Assembly (NCBI RefSeq): GCF_009760915.1
Contig: NZ_VIDQ01000005.1
Coordinates: forward strand, 96,274 to 160,273
DNA: 64,000 nucleotides
Source: Azohydromonas aeria
GTDB taxonomy: Bacteria > Pseudomonadota > Gammaproteobacteria > Burkholderiales > Burkholderiaceae_C
Direction: 5' to 3'
The notes beneath the pieces are model-generated. The model saw only the letters and a list, made by a program, of their open reading frames with translations. It was not told the DNA's origin and made no database searches. Made by a program: the position numbers and the translations under genes. Each line of letters begins with the position of its first letter. The first letter of the stretch is position 1. Below, piece after piece: positions 15,836 through 26,796 of this stretch.

Positions 15836-17326
15836 TCAGAAGTTGAAGTAGATGAAGGCGCTCACGGACTCGCGTGCCATGTTGACCAGCACGAGCATGA
15901 GCACAGCGCAGGTCACGAAGCCGCCGACGGTGGCGCGCGCAGCCGAGTGGCCGCGCGCCCCTTCGAGCAGCCGCTCGCCGATGCGGTTGCTGTTGGGCAG
16001 CAGCACCGCGATGGCGCCCAGCGCCAGGCACCACAGCAGCCCCGCGTGCAGTTGCAGGCCCGCGTTCCACAGCAGCGCGTGGGTGCCGTCGGGCACGCCG
16101 GCGCCAAGGCCCGCCATCGACTGCAGGATGCTGGCGGCGCCGTCGAGCGTCGTGGCGCGGAAGAACACCCAGGCCACCACCACGCAGAGCATGGTCAGCG
16201 CCCAGGCCGCCACGGCGAAGGCGCGGCTGCGCTGCAGCCGCTGCGTCAGAGCCGGGCCGCACAGCGCGCGAAAGCCGTGGTTCACCATCAGGTAGGTCCC
16301 GTGCAGCGCGCCCCACAGCACGAAGGACCAGCTCGCGCCGTGCCACAGCCCGCCCAGCACCATGGTGGCGGCGAGGTTGAGGTAGCGGCGCGCCGCGCCG
16401 TAGCGGTTGCCGCCCAGTGCGATGTAGAGGTAGTCGCGCAGGAAGCTCGACAGCGAGATGTGCCAGCGCCGCCAGAAGTCGCTGATGCTGCGGGCGCGGT
16501 AGGGTGAGTCGAAGTTGTAGGGCAGCCGGATGTTGAACATCCACGACAGCCCGATCGCCATGTCGGAGTAGCCCGAGAAGTCGAAGTACAGCTGCAGCGT
16601 GTAGGCCAGCGCGCCGAGCCAGGCCTCGACCGCGTCGGGCGACGCGCCGGCGTCAGCGGGGTTGAAGACGGCGTCGGCATACGGCGCGATGCCGTCGGCC
16701 AGCACCACCTTCTTGAACATGCCCAGCGCGAAGATGGCCGCGCCGGCGCTGAAGTTGGCGGCGTCGAAGCGGTACGTCGAGGCGCGCGCGAACTGCGGCA
16801 TCATCTGCGCGTGGTGCAGCACCGGCCCGGCGATGAGGTGCGGGAAGTAGGTGACGAACAGCCCGTAGTGCACCGGCTGGAACTCGCGCACCTTGCCCTG
16901 CCAGGTGTCCACCAGGAACGCGATCTGCGTGAAGCTGTAGAACGAGATGCCGATGGGCAGCACCACGCCGGCCAGCGTCGAGTGCGTGCCCAGCAGCGCG
17001 TTGAGGTTGTCGAGGAAGAAGTTGGCGTACTTGAAGTAGCCCAGCAGCAGCAGGTTGAAGCCCACGCCTGCCACCAGCCAGCCCTTGGCGGCGGGGCGGC
17101 GGCCCGCGTCGAGCAGCCGCGCGATGCGCAGGCCCAGCAGGAAGTTGGCGGCGATGGAGCCCAGCAGCAGCGTCGTGAACTCCGGCATCCACCAGCCGTA
17201 GAAGAACAGCGACGCGGCGAACAGCCAGGTCGAGGCGGCGCGCGGCGAGTACCGGCCCAGCAGGAAGTAGCCGGCCAGGGCCACCGGCAGGAAAGCAAGG
17301 ACGAAGACGGCTGTCGTGAACAGCAT
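15836..17326 (-). CDS. MBOAT-family O-acyltransferase (AlgI-like)
   Basis: This 496-residue polytopic protein has the MBOAT landmarks: SISDFWRRWHISLSSFLRDY near residues 280-300 and the catalytic His in GGLWHGASW near 325-333. LYFDFSGYSDMAIG is the characteristic mid-protein motif of the AlgI branch. It should carry an acetyl (acyl) group across the inner membrane for polysaccharide O-acetylation, with the SGNH protein next door as transferase partner. It is the first gene of a tightly packed four-gene group running to 12137. Confidence 0.93.
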   Translation of the reverse strand: MLFTTAVFVLAFLPVALAGYFLLGRYSPRAASTWLFAASLFFYGWWMPEFTTLLLGSIAANFLLGLRIARLLDAGRRPAAKGWLVAGVGFNLLLLGYFKYANFFLDNLNALLGTHSTLAGVVLPIGISFYSFTQIAFLVDTWQGKVREFQPVHYGLFVTYFPHLIAGPVLHHAQMMPQFARASTYRFDAANFSAGAAIFALGMFKKVVLADGIAPYADAVFNPADAGASPDAVEAWLGALAYTLQLYFDFSGYSDMAIGLSWMFNIRLPYNFDSPYRARSISDFWRRWHISLSSFLRDYLYIALGGNRYGAARRYLNLAATMVLGGLWHGASWSFVLWGALHGTYLMVNHGFRALCGPALTQRLQRSRAFAVAAWALTMLCVVVAWVFFRATTLDGAASILQSMAGLGAGVPDGTHALLWNAGLQLHAGLLWCLALGAIAVLLPNSNRIGERLLEGARGHSAARATVGGFVTCAVLMLVLVNMARESVSAFIYFNF

Positions 17327-17374
17327 GGACCGGATCCTTTTCTTGTCTCAGCGCGGCGCCGGCACCGGCGCCCT

Positions 17375-18403
17375 TCAAACGTCGAGCGCCCAGGGGCTGC
17401 GGCGATCCTGGCTGGGCAGCCGCTGCAGTAGCGAGGCCGGCTGCCCCGTGCCACCGCGGTACAGGTTGTCCGCCAGCCGCAACCCGAAACGCAGCCTGGT
17501 ACGGTCCCACGGCGTGAAGCGCGGGATCAGGTAGGGATTCGTGCTGGCGTCGGCACTGCCCCACTCGGTGGTGAACGCAGCGTCGAAACCCTGCTCCTGC
17601 ACGATTTCAACGGCCTGCGCATCGAAGTCCTGGCTCCACTTTCCATTCGGGTAGGCGAACAGTTGGACCGGTTCACCCAGAACCGACTCCAGTTGGCGCT
17701 TGCTCAGGCCGACTTCGGCCCGCGCCTGCTCGGCTCCAAGCCCTGCCAGGATTGGGTGCGAAACCGTGTGCGCGCCGATCTGCATGCCGGCACGGCGCAA
17801 GTGCCTCAGCTGCTTGGAGCTCATCATGAGGCCGCTGGATGGCTGCACGCCTGCATGGGCTGCGATGCGATGCGCCAGCGCTTGGCGCTGCTCCAGCGGC
17901 AGGTACTTCAGCGCGTGCTTGATGCGCTCGCTGGCCACGCGCCTTAGCTCCAAGCTGCCGAGCTTGCAGGATTGCAGCCCCTTGACATCGAACCCTCCCA
18001 AGTCGAGCGACTCGCGCGAGGTGCGCCGTACCGCTTCCTCCACTACATCGTTCCACATGCAACCACCGTCAATTGCACCCGTGGCGATGAAGAAGGTCGC
18101 ACTCAGCCCATGGCGCAGCAGGATGGGCAACGCAACGTCATGGGCGTCGGCATAGCCATCATCGAATGTGATGCTCAAGGCCCGCGCCGGCAGCGTGCCT
18201 GCGCGCAGGCGCTCAACCGCCTCGTCCAGCGGCAGCACGTTGAACAGCTGCGCCAGCCACCCGCACTGCCGATCAAAACTGTGGGCATCCAGTTCGTCCG
18301 GATGCATCGGGTCCTGCACCGCGTGAACTCGGTGCAGGATCAGCACACTCAAGCGTGCCCGCTCCCCGGCTGGCGAGAGCATGTCCAGCAAAACCTTGAG
18401 CAT
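17375..18403 (-). CDS. Polysaccharide deacetylase (CE4/NodB-like)
   Basis: This 342-residue protein has the NodB-type catalytic pattern. ITFDDGYAD near residues 77-85 gives the general-base and metal Asp residues, and GAHTVSHPIL supplies the two metal-binding His. FAYPNGKWS is the usual later motif. No clear signal peptide is present, so it may act in the cytoplasm or be a processed lipid-linked-sugar deacetylase. It is one of three CE4 proteins in the window and is distinct from the XrtA-type one at 30678. The 190 bases upstream hold no gene. Confidence 0.88.
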   Translation of the reverse strand: MLKVLLDMLSPAGERARLSVLILHRVHAVQDPMHPDELDAHSFDRQCGWLAQLFNVLPLDEAVERLRAGTLPARALSITFDDGYADAHDVALPILLRHGLSATFFIATGAIDGGCMWNDVVEEAVRRTSRESLDLGGFDVKGLQSCKLGSLELRRVASERIKHALKYLPLEQRQALAHRIAAHAGVQPSSGLMMSSKQLRHLRRAGMQIGAHTVSHPILAGLGAEQARAEVGLSKRQLESVLGEPVQLFAYPNGKWSQDFDAQAVEIVQEQGFDAAFTTEWGSADASTNPYLIPRFTPWDRTRLRFGLRLADNLYRGGTGQPASLLQRLPSQDRRSPWALDV

Positions 18404-18593
18404 CTGTTAGACCGTCCCGGGAGCATGTTGCTCATGATTGCCGGGCCGTGCCGCTGGTACTGCTGCTGCCTCACCTTTGGTTTGCCAGGTTCGTGCAGCA
18501 ACCCATGCACACGTTGGCACCACCGGCGTCAACCCAGAGACGGAGTGCTCCACGAGTTCCTGCTTGGGGCGGAGTGCTGCGTCACGCATGAGC

Positions 18594-19943
18594 TTACGCC
18601 GCCTCAGCTGCATGGCTGACGATGTAGCGGTACTTGCCCGACTTTTCGGGCGCGATGCGCTCGACGAACTCCACGTCCACGCGCACTTGCGCGCCCAGCC
18701 GCTGGCGAAAGCCCGCGGCGATGCGCTCGCTCCAGGCGCGGTCGAAGGCAGCGTTGACGACGAGCTGCACGCTGGTGTGCGCGCGGCTGTGCTGCACCAC
18801 CTTGAAGGCTTCCACGCCGGGCAGGTCGCGCACGATGTACACCAGCGCCAGCCCGTGCATCACGGTGCCGTCGGCGGCCACCACGAAGTCGGTGCTGCGG
18901 CCTTGGATCTCCTTGAGCATGGGCAGCCCGCGGCCGCAGGCGCAGCGCCGCGTGTCCATCACTGCGATGTCGCCGGTGCGGTAGCGGATGAAGGGAAAGT
19001 CGCGCGTGGCCAAGTGCGTGACCACAATCTCGCCAGGCGTGCCCGGCGCGACGGCGCGGCCCTCGCGGTCTACCAGCTCCACCACGATGTCCTCAGCCGT
19101 GAGGTGCATGCCGCCCTCGGGACACTCGTGCGCGATGAAACCCGCGTCGCGCCCGCCGTAGCCGTTGGCCACCCGGCAGCCAAACACGCGCGCGATGGTG
19201 GCGCGCTGCTCGTCGTAGAGCCGCTCGGAGGTGACGAAGGCCACCTTGATGCCCAAGTCGTTCATGGCGATGCCGCGCTTCTCGGCATGGCGCGCGATGT
19301 GGCTGAGCGCGGAGGGGTAGCCGAACAGCATGCGCGGGCGCTGGTGCCGGATGTGGGCGACGAAGCCGTCGAGCTTGGCTTCGGACATCTCGAAGGCCGG
19401 CAGCAGCGAGGTGCGCATGAGCGCGTCGCGCACCAGGCGCACGCGGTCCTGAGCGCCAAGTTCGATGGGCGAGCCCCACACCACCACCTCGCGGTCGCCT
19501 ATGTCCACGCCCCACCAGCGCGTGGCGCGCCACTTGGCGGCCACGTCGTGGCTCACGCGCTCGCGGCCGATGAAGAAGATCAGCGGCTCGCCCGACGAGC
19601 CGCCGGTGTTGAAGCGCGCCAAGCCCAGCGCCTGTGGATGCTTGAGCGCCTCGGTGTGAGCACGGATCACGGACTTGGTCAGGAAGGGCAGCTGCTGCAG
19701 GTCCTGCACACCGCGTACGGACGCTGGGTCGAAGCTGCATTGGGCGAACAGATCGCGGTAGTACGGTACCCGGGCGCCCGCCTCCTGCAGCAGCGCGCGC
19801 AGCCGCTGCAGCTGCAGCGCGCCCAATCGCTCGCCGTCCCACCACTGCGACTGCTCCATGCCGCGGCGCACGGCCACGGTGCTGTGGTGCTTAAGCCGCT
19901 CCTGCAGCGGAAAGATGAGGTTCGAAACGAGCGTGGTGTACAT
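18594..19943 (-). CDS. CapK/phenylacetate-CoA-ligase-like protein
   Basis: This 449-residue member of the adenylate-forming superfamily is of the CapK type, common in capsule and exopolysaccharide loci. The motif NTGGSSGEPL near residues 112-121 matches the P-loop; GYGGRDAGFIAHEC and RYRTGDIAV are later core motifs. CRCACG-like cysteines (RRCACGRG) are present, as in some CapK proteins. The reaction is not established for the group. Here it could activate a carboxylate for sugar decoration, parallel to the ligase at the left edge. It is ten bases downstream of the glycosyltransferase gene that starts at 21129. Confidence 0.85.
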   Translation of the reverse strand: MYTTLVSNLIFPLQERLKHHSTVAVRRGMEQSQWWDGERLGALQLQRLRALLQEAGARVPYYRDLFAQCSFDPASVRGVQDLQQLPFLTKSVIRAHTEALKHPQALGLARFNTGGSSGEPLIFFIGRERVSHDVAAKWRATRWWGVDIGDREVVVWGSPIELGAQDRVRLVRDALMRTSLLPAFEMSEAKLDGFVAHIRHQRPRMLFGYPSALSHIARHAEKRGIAMNDLGIKVAFVTSERLYDEQRATIARVFGCRVANGYGGRDAGFIAHECPEGGMHLTAEDIVVELVDREGRAVAPGTPGEIVVTHLATRDFPFIRYRTGDIAVMDTRRCACGRGLPMLKEIQGRSTDFVVAADGTVMHGLALVYIVRDLPGVEAFKVVQHSRAHTSVQLVVNAAFDRAWSERIAAGFRQRLGAQVRVDVEFVERIAPEKSGKYRYIVSHAAEAA

Positions 19944-19953
19944 GGAATCAGAT

Positions 19954-21129
19954 TCAGCTCAAGACGGGACGCTGTCCGGTGGCATTGCGGGCCGCTTGGT
20001 AGATCGAGGCCAGCACCGGAGCCACGTGGGCCCAGGTATAGCTCTGCACATCGTCGAGTCCGGCCTGGCGCAGTCGCGACCGCAGCGCGCCATCGTCGAG
20101 CAACTGCACCACGGCGGCCGCCATGGCCGGGGCATCACCCGCGCCCACCAGCAGCGCCGTCTGGCCGTGACGCACGATAAAGGGCACGCCGCCTACGTCG
20201 GTGCTGACCACGGGCACGCCGCAGGCCAGCGCCTCCAGCACGGAGTTGGGCATGTTGTCCACGGTGCTGGGGTTGATGGCCACGTCGGCGCGGCGGTAGA
20301 GCGCGGCCATGGCGTCGCGGTCGAGCCGGCCGGCGAAACACACCGCCTCCTCGCCCAGCCCCAACTGCGCGGCCAGCGCCTGCAGCCGCCGAAGCTCCGG
20401 ACCCGTGCCGGCGATGGTCATGTGCGCGCCCGGATGGCGCTGGCGCACTAGCGCCAGCGCGCGCAGCGCCGTGGCGTTGTCGTAGATCGGCTCCAGGTTA
20501 CGCGCCACCACCAGGTGCGCGCTCCCGGCCGGCTCGGCCGGCGTGAAGCGCGCCAGGTCCACGATGTTGGGCACCACCTCGGCGGCCATGCCGTGGCGCG
20601 TGAAGACCTGCTGCAGGAAGCCCGAAGGCACGGCCAGCCGCGCCACGCGCCGCATCGACCAGCGCACCGCCGCGCCCGAGCGCTGCAGGAAGGCGTCGGC
20701 CTCGCCGCCCCGGTAGTTGACCACCACGGGCACGCCGCGCGCGCGCGCCACCCAGATCGCCGGCGCTGCAAAGAGGTGCCAGGACCAGCCGGAGTTGGCC
20801 ATGACGTGGCACACGTCGCTGCGCCCGGCGGCGCGCCACAGCGCGCCCAGGTACGGCAGCAGCCGCGCGCCGGCGCGCAGAACCGGCACCTTGCCGGCCC
20901 AGGCCGGCCGGTAGGGCGCGTTGGTCTGCACCAGCGTGACCTGCGCGCCGGCGCCGCGCAGCAGCTCGGCAAGCTGCCGGGTCTGGTTGGCCATGCCGCC
21001 GGCCGGCGGCGGCAGCGGGCCCACCAGCGCCACGCGCAGTCCGGCCAGGCCCGAGCCCGTGCACGTGCCTGTGGCCGCTCGCGCGGCGTCGCGGCCCGTG
21101 TCGCCGCTGCCGATGGCCGCTCCGCTCAT
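19954..21129 (-). CDS. Glycosyltransferase family 4
   Basis: This 391-residue GT-B enzyme has the N-terminal loop PLPPPAGGMANQTRQLAELL, the mid-protein VPSGFLQQVF / VVPNIVDLARF segment, and the C-terminal donor-binding NPSTVDNMPNSVLEALACGVPVV, with the E-x7-E region of GT4 enzymes. It acts on the cytoplasmic face to add a sugar to the repeat unit. Its ATG overlaps the stop of the upstream glycosyltransferase gene (ATGA at 21126-21129). The first 30 or so residues look disordered, so a start further inside (near GLAGLRVALVG) is possible. Confidence 0.9.
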   Translation of the reverse strand: MSGAAIGSGDTGRDAARAATGTCTGSGLAGLRVALVGPLPPPAGGMANQTRQLAELLRGAGAQVTLVQTNAPYRPAWAGKVPVLRAGARLLPYLGALWRAAGRSDVCHVMANSGWSWHLFAAPAIWVARARGVPVVVNYRGGEADAFLQRSGAAVRWSMRRVARLAVPSGFLQQVFTRHGMAAEVVPNIVDLARFTPAEPAGSAHLVVARNLEPIYDNATALRALALVRQRHPGAHMTIAGTGPELRRLQALAAQLGLGEEAVCFAGRLDRDAMAALYRRADVAINPSTVDNMPNSVLEALACGVPVVSTDVGGVPFIVRHGQTALLVGAGDAPAMAAAVVQLLDDGALRSRLRQAGLDDVQSYTWAHVAPVLASIYQAARNATGQRPVLS

Positions 21130-22364
21130 GCCGCCGCCCTGACCGCGGGGCCGTGGTGCGCGCGCAGCGCCTCGTACACCTTGCGGTAGTGCGCTACCGA
21201 CGCGCGCCAGTTGCGTTCGAGCTCCACGAACTCGCGCCCGGCGCGGCGCAGCTGCGGCCAGCGCTCGCGCTGCGCCAGCAGCTGCAGCACCGCCTGCGCC
21301 AGCGACTCGGCGCTGCCGGCCTTGAACAGCAGCCCCGTTTCGCCGTGGCGGATGAGCTCCTTGTGGCCGCCGACGTCGGAGGCCACCAGCACCCGCCCCT
21401 GCGCCATCGCCTCCAGCGGCTTGAGCGGCGTGACCAGCTCGGTCAGCCGCATCGAGTGGCGCGGATAGGCCAGCACGTCCACCAGGTCGTAGTAGCGCTG
21501 CACCTCGCGGTGCGGCACGCGGCCGGTGAAGACCACCTTGTCGGCCAGCCCCAGCGCCTGGGCCTGCGCCTTGAGCGCGGCGTCCTGCGGCCCGCCGCCC
21601 ACCAGCAGCACGCGCACCTCGGGGCGCTGCGCCAGGACCGCGGGCAGCGCCTGCAGCAGCAGGTCCAGCCCCTCGTAGGCGTAGAACGAGCCGATGAAGC
21701 CCAGCACCGTGCAGCCGGCCAGCCCCAGCTGCGCCTTGAGCGCCTCGTCGGGCACGCCGCCAACGTCGAAGGCCTCGATGTCCACGGCGTTGGGGATCAC
21801 GGTGACGCGCTCCGCCGCGATGCCGCGCGCCACGATGTCGCCGCGCAGGCCCTGGCAGATCGTGAAGACGTGGCTGGCGCGGCGCAGCGCGTGCGTCTCC
21901 AGCCGCCGCGTGAGGCGGTAGCGCAGGCTGCCCTCGGTGGTGGTGCCGTGGTCCACCGCGGCGTCCTCCCAGAACGCGCGCACCTCGTACACCACCGGGA
22001 TGCCCAGGCGCTTGCCCACGCGCAGCGCGGGAATGGCGTTGAGCACCGGCGAATGGGCGTGCAGCACGTGCGGGCGCACCTTCTGCGCCACCTGCAGCAG
22101 CCGCTGCTCCAGGCGCCGCATCAGCGAGGCCTCGCCCAGGCCCGGCAGCCGCCGCGTGCCCTCGGGCGCGTCGGGGGTGCGGTGGAAATGGAGCCCGTCC
22201 ACGGTCTCCTCCAGCGCCTTGGCGCCGAGGTGCTTGGGGCTGGTGACGTGGTGCGTCTCCCAGCCCAGGCGGCGCTGCTCGCGCAGGATCGACTGGGTGC
22301 GGAAGGTGTAGCCGCTGTGCAGCGGGATCGAGTGGTCGAGGACGTGCAGGATGCGCAGGCTCAT
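21126..22364 (-). CDS. Exosortase A-associated glycosyltransferase, GT4 (TIGR04063-like)
   Basis: This 412-residue enzyme begins MSLRILHVLDHSIPLHSGY, the hallmark start of the XrtA-associated GT4 group I recall as TIGR04063. VIPNAVDIEAFDV marks the domain junction, and YPRHSMRLTELVTPLKPLEA plus GGHKELIRHGETGLLF mark the donor-binding half. I chose ATG 22364, one base after the stop of the amidotransferase gene, over upstream in-frame codons that lie inside that gene. It should add a sugar to the lipid-linked repeat unit. Confidence 0.92.
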   Translation of the reverse strand: MSLRILHVLDHSIPLHSGYTFRTQSILREQRRLGWETHHVTSPKHLGAKALEETVDGLHFHRTPDAPEGTRRLPGLGEASLMRRLEQRLLQVAQKVRPHVLHAHSPVLNAIPALRVGKRLGIPVVYEVRAFWEDAAVDHGTTTEGSLRYRLTRRLETHALRRASHVFTICQGLRGDIVARGIAAERVTVIPNAVDIEAFDVGGVPDEALKAQLGLAGCTVLGFIGSFYAYEGLDLLLQALPAVLAQRPEVRVLLVGGGPQDAALKAQAQALGLADKVVFTGRVPHREVQRYYDLVDVLAYPRHSMRLTELVTPLKPLEAMAQGRVLVASDVGGHKELIRHGETGLLFKAGSAESLAQAVLQLLAQRERWPQLRRAGREFVELERNWRASVAHYRKVYEALRAHHGPAVRAAA

Positions 22365-22365
22365 G

Positions 22366-24315
22366 TCAGGCCACCTCCGCAGCCAGCGGCGCGACGGCGC
22401 CCGCGCCCGCGCCGGCACCGTCGCCGTCGACGACCTTGCGCAGGAAGGCCTCGAACATCATCAGCGTCCACAGCGGCGCGCTGTGGTCGCTGCGCCCGCT
22501 CTGGTGCGCGTCCACGAGCTGGCGCAGCGTGGCGGCGTCGAACCAGCCGGTCTCGGCCAGGCGCTCGCCCAGCAGCGCGTCGCGCACGCGCTGCTTGAGC
22601 GGGCCGCGGAACCAGCGCGCCAGCGGCACGGAGAAGCCCATCTTGGGGCGGTAGAGCACGTCGTGCGGCAGCTTGGGTTCGAGGGACCTCTTCAACAAAA
22701 ACTTTCCTTCCTGGCCGCGCACCTTGAGCGACGAGGGCAGCGTGGCCAGCCACTGCAGCAGCTCATGGTCCATCAGCGGCTCGCGCACTTCCAGCGCGTG
22801 CGCCATGCTGGCGCGGTCCACCTTGGTGTTGATGTCGCCCACCAGGTAGGTCTTCATGTCGAGGTACTGGATCAGCGCCAGCGCGTCGTCGGTGCCGGCC
22901 CGGGCGGCATGGCGCTCGAACACGTCGCGCGCGTCGTAGCCGCCGAGCTGCGACTTCAGCGCGGCGCTGAAGAGTTGCGAGCGCATCGGCCCGCGCAGGA
23001 TCGACACCGAGTGGAAGTAGGCCTCCACCGTCGTGCGCGCCATGCCCTGCAGCGTGGTCTTGGCGCGCAGCACGCGCGGCGCCCAGTCGGCCTTGGGATA
23101 CAGGTGGCCGAGCGCGCCGAACAGCGGCCGGCGCAGGCCCTGCGGCAGCGCCGAGCGCATGCGCTCCTCCATCAGGTGCAGCCGGTAGCGGCGGTAGCCG
23201 CCGAAGCTCTCGTCGCCGCCGTCGCCCGACAGCGCCACCTTCACGTGCCGCCGCGCGAGCTGGCACACGCGGTAGGTGGGGATGGCCGAGGAGTCGGCGT
23301 AGGGCTCGTCGTAGAGCGCGGCCAGGGTGTCGACGAGGTCGAAGTCCTCGCTGTCGACCGTGTCCACGAAGTGGCGCGTGCCGTAGCGCTCGGCCACCAT
23401 CTTCGCGAACTCCGCCTCGTTGAAGGCCGGGTCGGCGAAGGCCATCGAGCAGGTGTTCACGGGCGCGTCGGACAGCCGCGCCATGTGCGCCACCACGGCG
23501 CTGGAGTCCACGCCGCCGGAGAGGAACGCGCCCAGCGGCACCTCGGCGATCATGCGCAGCCGCACCGACTCGCGCAGCCGCGCGTCGAGCTCGGCGCAGG
23601 CGTCCTGCAGCGACAGCGGGTTGTCCAGCGTGAAGCGCAGGTCCCAGTAAGCCCGCGGCTCGGGCAGCGGCTGGCCGCGGCGGATGCACAGGCTGTGGCC
23701 GGGGGCGAGCTTGCGCGCCTGGCGGAAGATGCTGCGCGGCTCGGCCACGTAGCCCAGCGCGAAGTACTCCTCCACCGCCAGCGGGTCGATGTCGCGCTTG
23801 AGGCCGCCGTGCGCCAGCAGCGACTTCAGCTCGGAGCCGAACAGCAGCGCTCCGTCGTCGAGCAGCGCATAGAACAGCGGCTTGACGCCCAGGCGGTCAC
23901 GCGCCATGAAGAAGGTCTGGCGGTTGCGGTCCCACAGCGCGAAGGCGAACATGCCGCGAAAGCGCTGCACGCACTCCTCGCCCCAGGCCTCCCAGGCGTG
24001 CACGATCACCTCGGTGTCGCTGTGCGTGTGGAACACGTGGCCCAGCGCCTGCAGCTCGGGCACGAGCTCCTGGTAGTTGTAGATCTCGCCGTTGAAGACC
24101 ACCACCACCGAGCCGTCCTCGTTGAAGAGGGGCTGCTGCCCGGTGGAGAGGTCGATGATGGACAGCCGCCGGTGCCCCAGCCCGACGCCGGGCTCCAGGT
24201 GCAGCCCGCCGGCGTCGGGGCCGCGGTGAAACTGCGACTCGTTCATGCGGTGCAGCGTCGAGCGCTCGAAGGCGCGCGCGCCGCGGGTATCGAACAGACC
24301 GGTGATTCCACACAT
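22366..24315 (-). CDS. Asparagine-synthase-like amidotransferase, exosortase A-associated
   Basis: This 649-residue two-domain protein has an N-terminal glutaminase with Cys2 (MCGITGLF), RGPDAGG and FNGEIYNY, and a C-terminal ATP-pyrophosphatase domain with SGGVDSS near residues 258-264 and LSGDGGDESFGGY. It resembles the XrtA/PEP-CTERM amidotransferase (TIGR03108). It probably amidates a carboxylated sugar such as an uronamide, using glutamine, instead of making asparagine. The C-terminus carries a (GA)n-rich linker. It is embedded among glycosyltransferases with gaps of one to four bases, which supports a role in the repeat unit. Confidence 0.93.
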   Translation of the reverse strand: MCGITGLFDTRGARAFERSTLHRMNESQFHRGPDAGGLHLEPGVGLGHRRLSIIDLSTGQQPLFNEDGSVVVVFNGEIYNYQELVPELQALGHVFHTHSDTEVIVHAWEAWGEECVQRFRGMFAFALWDRNRQTFFMARDRLGVKPLFYALLDDGALLFGSELKSLLAHGGLKRDIDPLAVEEYFALGYVAEPRSIFRQARKLAPGHSLCIRRGQPLPEPRAYWDLRFTLDNPLSLQDACAELDARLRESVRLRMIAEVPLGAFLSGGVDSSAVVAHMARLSDAPVNTCSMAFADPAFNEAEFAKMVAERYGTRHFVDTVDSEDFDLVDTLAALYDEPYADSSAIPTYRVCQLARRHVKVALSGDGGDESFGGYRRYRLHLMEERMRSALPQGLRRPLFGALGHLYPKADWAPRVLRAKTTLQGMARTTVEAYFHSVSILRGPMRSQLFSAALKSQLGGYDARDVFERHAARAGTDDALALIQYLDMKTYLVGDINTKVDRASMAHALEVREPLMDHELLQWLATLPSSLKVRGQEGKFLLKRSLEPKLPHDVLYRPKMGFSVPLARWFRGPLKQRVRDALLGERLAETGWFDAATLRQLVDAHQSGRSDHSAPLWTLMMFEAFLRKVVDGDGAGAGAGAVAPLAAEVA

Positions 24316-24319
24316 ATCG

Positions 24320-25506
24320 TCAGGCGCTTGGCACGTTGAGGTGCTGGTCGTACAGGCGCTGGTAGGCCTGCACCATGGCTTGCTGGCTGAAGCGCTCCTC
24401 GATGCGAGCGCGGCCGGCCGCGCCCATGCGCACGGCGGCGGCCGGGTCGGCAGCCACGCGCGCCAGCGCCTGGCCCAGGGCCTGCGGGTCGGCCGAGGGC
24501 ACGAGCACGCCGGTGCGGCCGTCGTCCACGAGCTCCACGTTGCCGCCCACCGCCGTGGCGATCACGGGCAGGCCGCTGGCCATGGCCTCCAGCAGCGTGT
24601 AGGAGATGCCCTCGGCCAGCGAGGGCAGCGCAAAGCAGTGCAGCCCGCGCATCACCGCGGGCACGTCGCTGCGCTCGCCGGGCAGCCAGGCCAGCTCGGC
24701 TAGGCCGAGCTCGCGCAGCAGCGCCTCGGTGGACGCGCGCAGCGCGCCGTCGCCCACGATCACCAGGCGCAGCCGCGCCTTGAGCGCGGGCTGCACCTGC
24801 AGCGCATGGGCCAGCGCGCGCACCAGGTTGGCGTGGTCCTTGACCGCCTGCATGCGGCCCACGGTGCCCACCAGCCAGTGCTCGTCAGGCGAGAACGGGC
24901 AGCCCTCGATGCGCTCGGGCCGCCCGGGCGCGGCCGGATGGAAGCGCGCGGTATCGACGCCGTTGTAGATCAGGCTCACGCGGCGCCGGGGCACGCCCAC
25001 GCGCTCGCGCAGGTAGGCGTCGAGCCCGCCCGACACCGGCACGTAGTGCGTGACGAAGCGCCGGTAGAGCCGGCGCACGCGCTGGAAGCGGGTGTTGCGG
25101 CCGTCCAGGTCCGACACGTCCCAGCCATGCTCGCTGTGGATGCGCACGGGCACGCCCGCCAGCCAGGCCGGCACGCTGCACTCCAGCGCGGCCAGGTTGT
25201 TGGTGTGCACGATGGCCGGGCGCAGCTGCCGGAACAGCCGGTACAGCTTCGGGTAGAGTTTGACGCCGTGGCCCGGCCCCTTGTGCAGCGCGATGAAGGA
25301 CACGTCGGCATGGCGCACGCGGTGCCGGAAATCCGTCACCTCGGTGAGCGAGACCACGACATGCCGGTACGCGTGCGCGGGCATGTCGTTGATCAGGTTG
25401 ACAAGCCCGTTCTCCAGCCCGCCCGTGTCGAAGCGGTAGACCACGTGCAGGACCAGCGGACGCGCCGGGGCCTGGGCCGCGGACGCCGCCGCGCCTGCGG
25501 ACGCCG

Positions 25507-25510
<4 letters not shown>
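24320..25510 (-). CDS. Exosortase A-associated glycosyltransferase, GT4 (TIGR03088-like)
   Basis: This 396-residue GT4 enzyme has HVVYRFDTGGLENGLVNLI near the N-terminus, typical of the XrtA-linked group. The middle has SEHGWDVSDLDG and LIYNGVDTARFHP, and the donor site is FALPSLAEGISYTLLEAMASGLPVIAT. The start is GTG at 25510, which overlaps the stop of the dehydrogenase gene as GTGA; the first 18 residues are Ala-rich and may be flexible. It should add a sugar to the repeat unit on the cytoplasmic face. Confidence 0.9.
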
Positions 25511-26787
<1,277 letters not shown>

Positions 26788-26796
26788 TTTCACTCC

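Noticed and set aside
15828..16544. N-terminal extension of the SGNH-like gene into the MBOAT gene
   Set aside because: The extension is out-of-frame reading of the MBOAT gene; a membrane-anchor start at 15827 explains the protein.
22366..24315. Housekeeping asparagine synthetase asnB
   Set aside because: Its place between glycosyltransferase genes with one- to four-base gaps and its resemblance to the XrtA amidotransferase favour polysaccharide amidation.
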